Below are positions 12,901 to 14,120 of a stretch of 14,120 bases of DNA, in pieces. The stretch is from DATKQI01 sp035532755 (GTDB taxonomy: Bacteria > Pseudomonadota > Alphaproteobacteria > Acetobacterales > Acetobacteraceae). The DNA is taken from positions 1-14,120 of the forward strand of contig DATKQI010000321.1 of NCBI GenBank assembly GCA_035532755.1, read 5' to 3'. The notes beneath the pieces are model-generated. The model saw only the letters and a program-made list of their open reading frames with translations, was not told the origin of the DNA and did not search any database. Positions within the stretch are counted from its first letter, which is position 1. Each line of letters starts with the position of its first letter. The position numbers were made by a program, and so were the translations under genes.

Positions 12901-14120
12901 CGGCGAGCGCGAGCGTGCCGGCGTTCACGTCCGTGGCCCCGCTGTAGGTGTTCACCCCGCCCAGGATGAGCTGGCCGCCGCCCGCCTGCGTGAGCGCGCC
13001 GGCGCCGGCGATGATGCCGTTGAAAATGACCGTATCGCTGCGGTTGAAGGTGAGCAGCCCGCCGTCGGCCACGTTGCCGACGATGGCGCCGCTGGTGGCG
13101 CCGTCGCCCACGATCAGGCTGGTGCCGAGGTTGATCGTGGTGCCGCCGGTGTAGGTGTTGCTGCCGGTGAGCGTGAGTGCGCCTGCGCCCGCCTGCGTCA
13201 GCCCGCCCGTGCCGGAGGCGCTGCCGGCGTAGGTGAAGGGGTTGGAATGGTCGAACACCAGCGAACCGGCATCCGCCACGTTGCCGAAGACGGAGCCGGT
13301 GGCGCCGCCGTTGCCGAGCTGGAGCGTGCTGCCGGTGTTGACGGTGGTGGCGCCGGTGTAGGTGTTGGCGCCGGTGAGCACGAGGGTGGTGCCGGCGCCC
13401 GTAACGGTGAGCCCGCCGGTGCCGACCGCGGTGCCGGCGAACAGGGAGGTGACGCCGTTGCCGGTGGTGAGCGTGTTGCCGCCGAGGTTCACCGTGCCGC
13501 CCGCCACGCCGTACAGCGCGCCGATGGTCTGGTTGCCGGCGGCCGAGATGTCGAACTGCGAGCCGGCGGCGTTGAGCTGGACCGAGCGCGCGCCGGCGAT
13601 CGACCCGCCCGCGCCGAGGGCGAGCGTGCCGGCGTTGATGTCGGTATCGCCGGTGTAGGTGTTCGCCCCGGCGAGCGTGGTGGTGCCGGTGCCGATCTGC
13701 TGCAGCGTGCCGGTGCCGGAGACGATGCCGCCGAAGCTGTCGGCGTTCGTCCGGTCGAACACCAGGAAGCCGCTGTCCGCCACGTTGCCGAGGATGCTGC
13801 CGGTGGCGCTGCCGCCGCCGAGGTTGAGCACGCCGTTCGCGTTGATCGTGGTGCCGCCGGAATAGGTGTCCGCGCCCTGGAACACCACCCTCCCGCCGGT
13901 GCCCACGGTGATGCCGACGGCCCCGGCATTCAGGCCGGTGCCGCCCGATCCGGTCTGGTCGGTGATCACGTCCCCCACCAGAAGCTGGTTGCCCGTGCCG
14001 GGCGCGAGGGTGACGCTGTAGCCCCCGCCCTGGGCGAAGATGCCGCTGCCGAAGGCCGATCCGTTGCCCCCGCCGCCCGAGCCCGCCCCGCCGGCCACGG
14101 TGTTGCCGCTGATGGTGCCG
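9944..14120 (-). CDS. Large autotransporter (type Va secretion) with repeat passenger, N-terminus beyond the window
   Basis: About 1,390 residues are visible; the frame is still open at the right edge (upstream codons read GTISGNTVAGG), so signal peptide and start are missing. The passenger is an array of autotransporter-associated beta-strand repeats with cores like LTGANTYTGGTTIN followed by GTLALG, expected to form a long right-handed beta-helix. It closes with GGDVNVLAGGLLRGHGTIGG, TPGGSIGVLTVSGNY and a YDQLQVSGMASLAGAL segment, the usual end of such passengers. A proline-rich linker (PTPAPPVTPPPVTPPPPPP, near 10870-10935) leads to a C-terminal beta-barrel of about 260 residues starting near TWVRAIGGFG and ending ARYVW, with a terminal Trp instead of the common Phe. 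No protease or lipase motif is evident in the visible part, so adhesion or a surface role is more likely. The nitrilase-like and GNAT-like genes follow on the same strand. Confidence 0.92.
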   Translation of the reverse strand, partial: GTISGNTVAGGAGSGGGGNGSAFGSGIFAQGGGYSVTLAPGTGNQLLVGDVITDQTGSGGTGLNAGAVGITVGTGGRVVFQGADTYSGGTTINANGVLNLGGGSATGSILGNVADSGFLVFDRTNADSFGGIVSGTGTLQQIGTGTTTLAGANTYTGDTDINAGTLALGAGGSIAGARSVQLNAAGSQFDISAAGNQTIGALYGVAGGTVNLGGNTLTTGNGVTSLFAGTAVGTGGLTVTGAGTTLVLTGANTYTGATTVNTGSTLQLGNGGATGSVFGNVADAGSLVFDHSNPFTYAGSASGTGGLTQAGAGALTLTGSNTYTGGTTINLGTSLIVGDGATSGAIVGNVADGGLLTFNRSDTVIFNGIIAGAGALTQAGGGQLILGGVNTYSGATDVNAGTLALAAGSSIAASSGVNVAAGATFSNLNGFSQTIGTLSGAAGSFLQLGSNQLTFGTPANETFAGVIEGGGNGNLQGLVKQGGGTETLTGANTYLNDTTINEGTLAIGPGGSIAPSSDVILHNAGTTLDMSAAGTPTLNALDGDAGTTVNLGAKTLTLTFLNGVNGSTYAGTIQGSGGLILAGTGTGHEFTLAGANTYTGGTTIDPGNLLALTTFTGKNPGSIVGNVTDNGGILFEAGVPRSFAGVISGTGTLETAGGVLTLTGANTYAGTTLVADGTLALAGSGGIAGSQQVVVESGDLDISQTTSGATVQALFGVPPIGTSPGSTVHLGSKTLTVNIASGTPSFEGVNGFYGVISDGGIGGGAGGSLVKTGAGTLVLGGANTYTGTTTVQAGTLALETFQPTPPPAALRNAAPASTGSIATSSGLALSGPTAVFDISKGGNQTIQDLTGVSGSTIQTGANTLAFGTANSTTFSGGFAGTGGLTKQGAGTITLNGDSSAFTGTTSINAGELLVGDAADPSAVLGGDVNVLAGGLLRGHGTIGGSVNNSAGTVTPGGSIGVLTVSGNYTQGSAGLLNIEVTPVVTAGVGYDQLQVSGMASLAGALGVQVDSGTYVVGSKYDIVHAGGGVAGTFGTVAYNPLFAAYITPQVVYQNNDVLLELLPTPAPPVTPPPVTPPPPPPMAAAPAFSTGRGYAANAFVVNQSLFDAMSATLGATDQTGIGPDFADPQRGTWVRAIGGFGSANGYDINEYGAVAGHGFAVSPNFTLGAAISGIHTHTGVSQNTVDGESLGFYGYGIYVAGRLRISATAGAGALNGRLERHLVPLPLVAKADTSGWFGGAAASVQYRLGGPRLFAIPYAKAMYLHMDMGSASENGAGTLNLGYGGERTDLTRLSAGVSVGTALPESFGTVIPYIRVGGAGTLGNTHVGNIETLGLLSANETAISAPTGAVTTGAGVNIVANGPWRFAAAWSGQYGSGTTVNSFDLEARYVW
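11418..13863 (-). repeat. Array of ten beta-strand repeat units with two module lengths
   Basis: Repeat cores (the codons for the Tyr in NTY) fall at 13863, 13656, 13359, 13152, 12945, 12639, 12327, 12117, 11766 and, degenerate, 11418. Spacings in codons are 69, 99, 69, 69, 102, 104, 70, 117, 116. The short modules contain GNVAD-x-G-x-L-x-F; the long ones contain GSIA and an FDIS-x-AGNQTI-like segment followed by LGG-x-TLT. Confidence 0.85.

Noticed and set aside
11418..13863. CRISPR-like or minisatellite array
   Set aside because: The repeats are in-frame coding modules of a passenger domain with spacings of 69-117 codons, not short repeats with unique spacers.
9984..13865. Many plus-strand reading frames inside the autotransporter region, often starting with similar MLAPV or MFAPV-like peptides
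   Set aside because: They share one frame and are complements of the repeated NTY cores on the minus strand; Pro/Val/Ser-rich products with no family resemblance are shadows.

Overview
The window is very GC-rich (many stretches well above 70% G+C) and dense in genes on both strands. It carries proteobacterial-style features: Sec signal peptides, a type V autotransporter and dispersed REP-like palindromes. This fits a high-GC alphaproteobacterium, perhaps of the Acetobacteraceae. That placement is an inference from composition and gene types; there is no rRNA or marker gene here to settle it. Eleven complete genes and one gene cut by the right edge are supported. No stretch longer than about 230 bases lacks a gene, and I saw no tRNA, rRNA, CRISPR array or insertion sequence.

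Left part (1-1690): a PEP mutase/isocitrate lyase-family enzyme is followed by a small secreted protein made of two tandem copies of one ~98-residue, two-cysteine domain. A plausible sigma70-type promoter lies in front of the secreted protein.

Centre-left (1688-5267, minus strand): a compact operon runs leftward. It encodes a glutamine-synthetase-like gamma-glutamyl ligase, an N-formylglutamate amidohydrolase-family enzyme, an isochorismatase-fold cysteine hydrolase and, after an 84-base gap with a REP-like palindrome, a cytoplasmic class A beta-lactamase-fold serine hydrolase. All four families make or break amide-type bonds, so a small catabolic or salvage pathway passing through glutamyl or formyl-glutamate intermediates is a reasonable guess. 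The substrate cannot be read from the sequence.

Centre (5268-7020): divergent from that operon is a flavin nitroreductase-family protein that keeps the Glu-Tyr-Lys lid triad of iodotyrosine deiodinases at the exact known spacing. It is followed by a perfect 15-bp hairpin, a composite REP/BIME-like element and an exported PRC-barrel protein.

Centre-right (7145-8405): a two-gene restriction-modification module, with a BglII/BstYI-like endonuclease and an MT-A70-class adenine methyltransferase. The genes converge with one base between their stop codons. A perfect 7-3-7 palindrome lies just upstream of the methyltransferase.

Right part (8535-14120, minus strand): a large autotransporter, whose start is beyond the window, is followed 33 bases later by a nitrilase-superfamily hydrolase and then by a small GNAT-like protein of lower G+C. 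The autotransporter passenger is an array of about ten beta-strand repeats with two discrete module lengths (69-70 and 99-117 residues).
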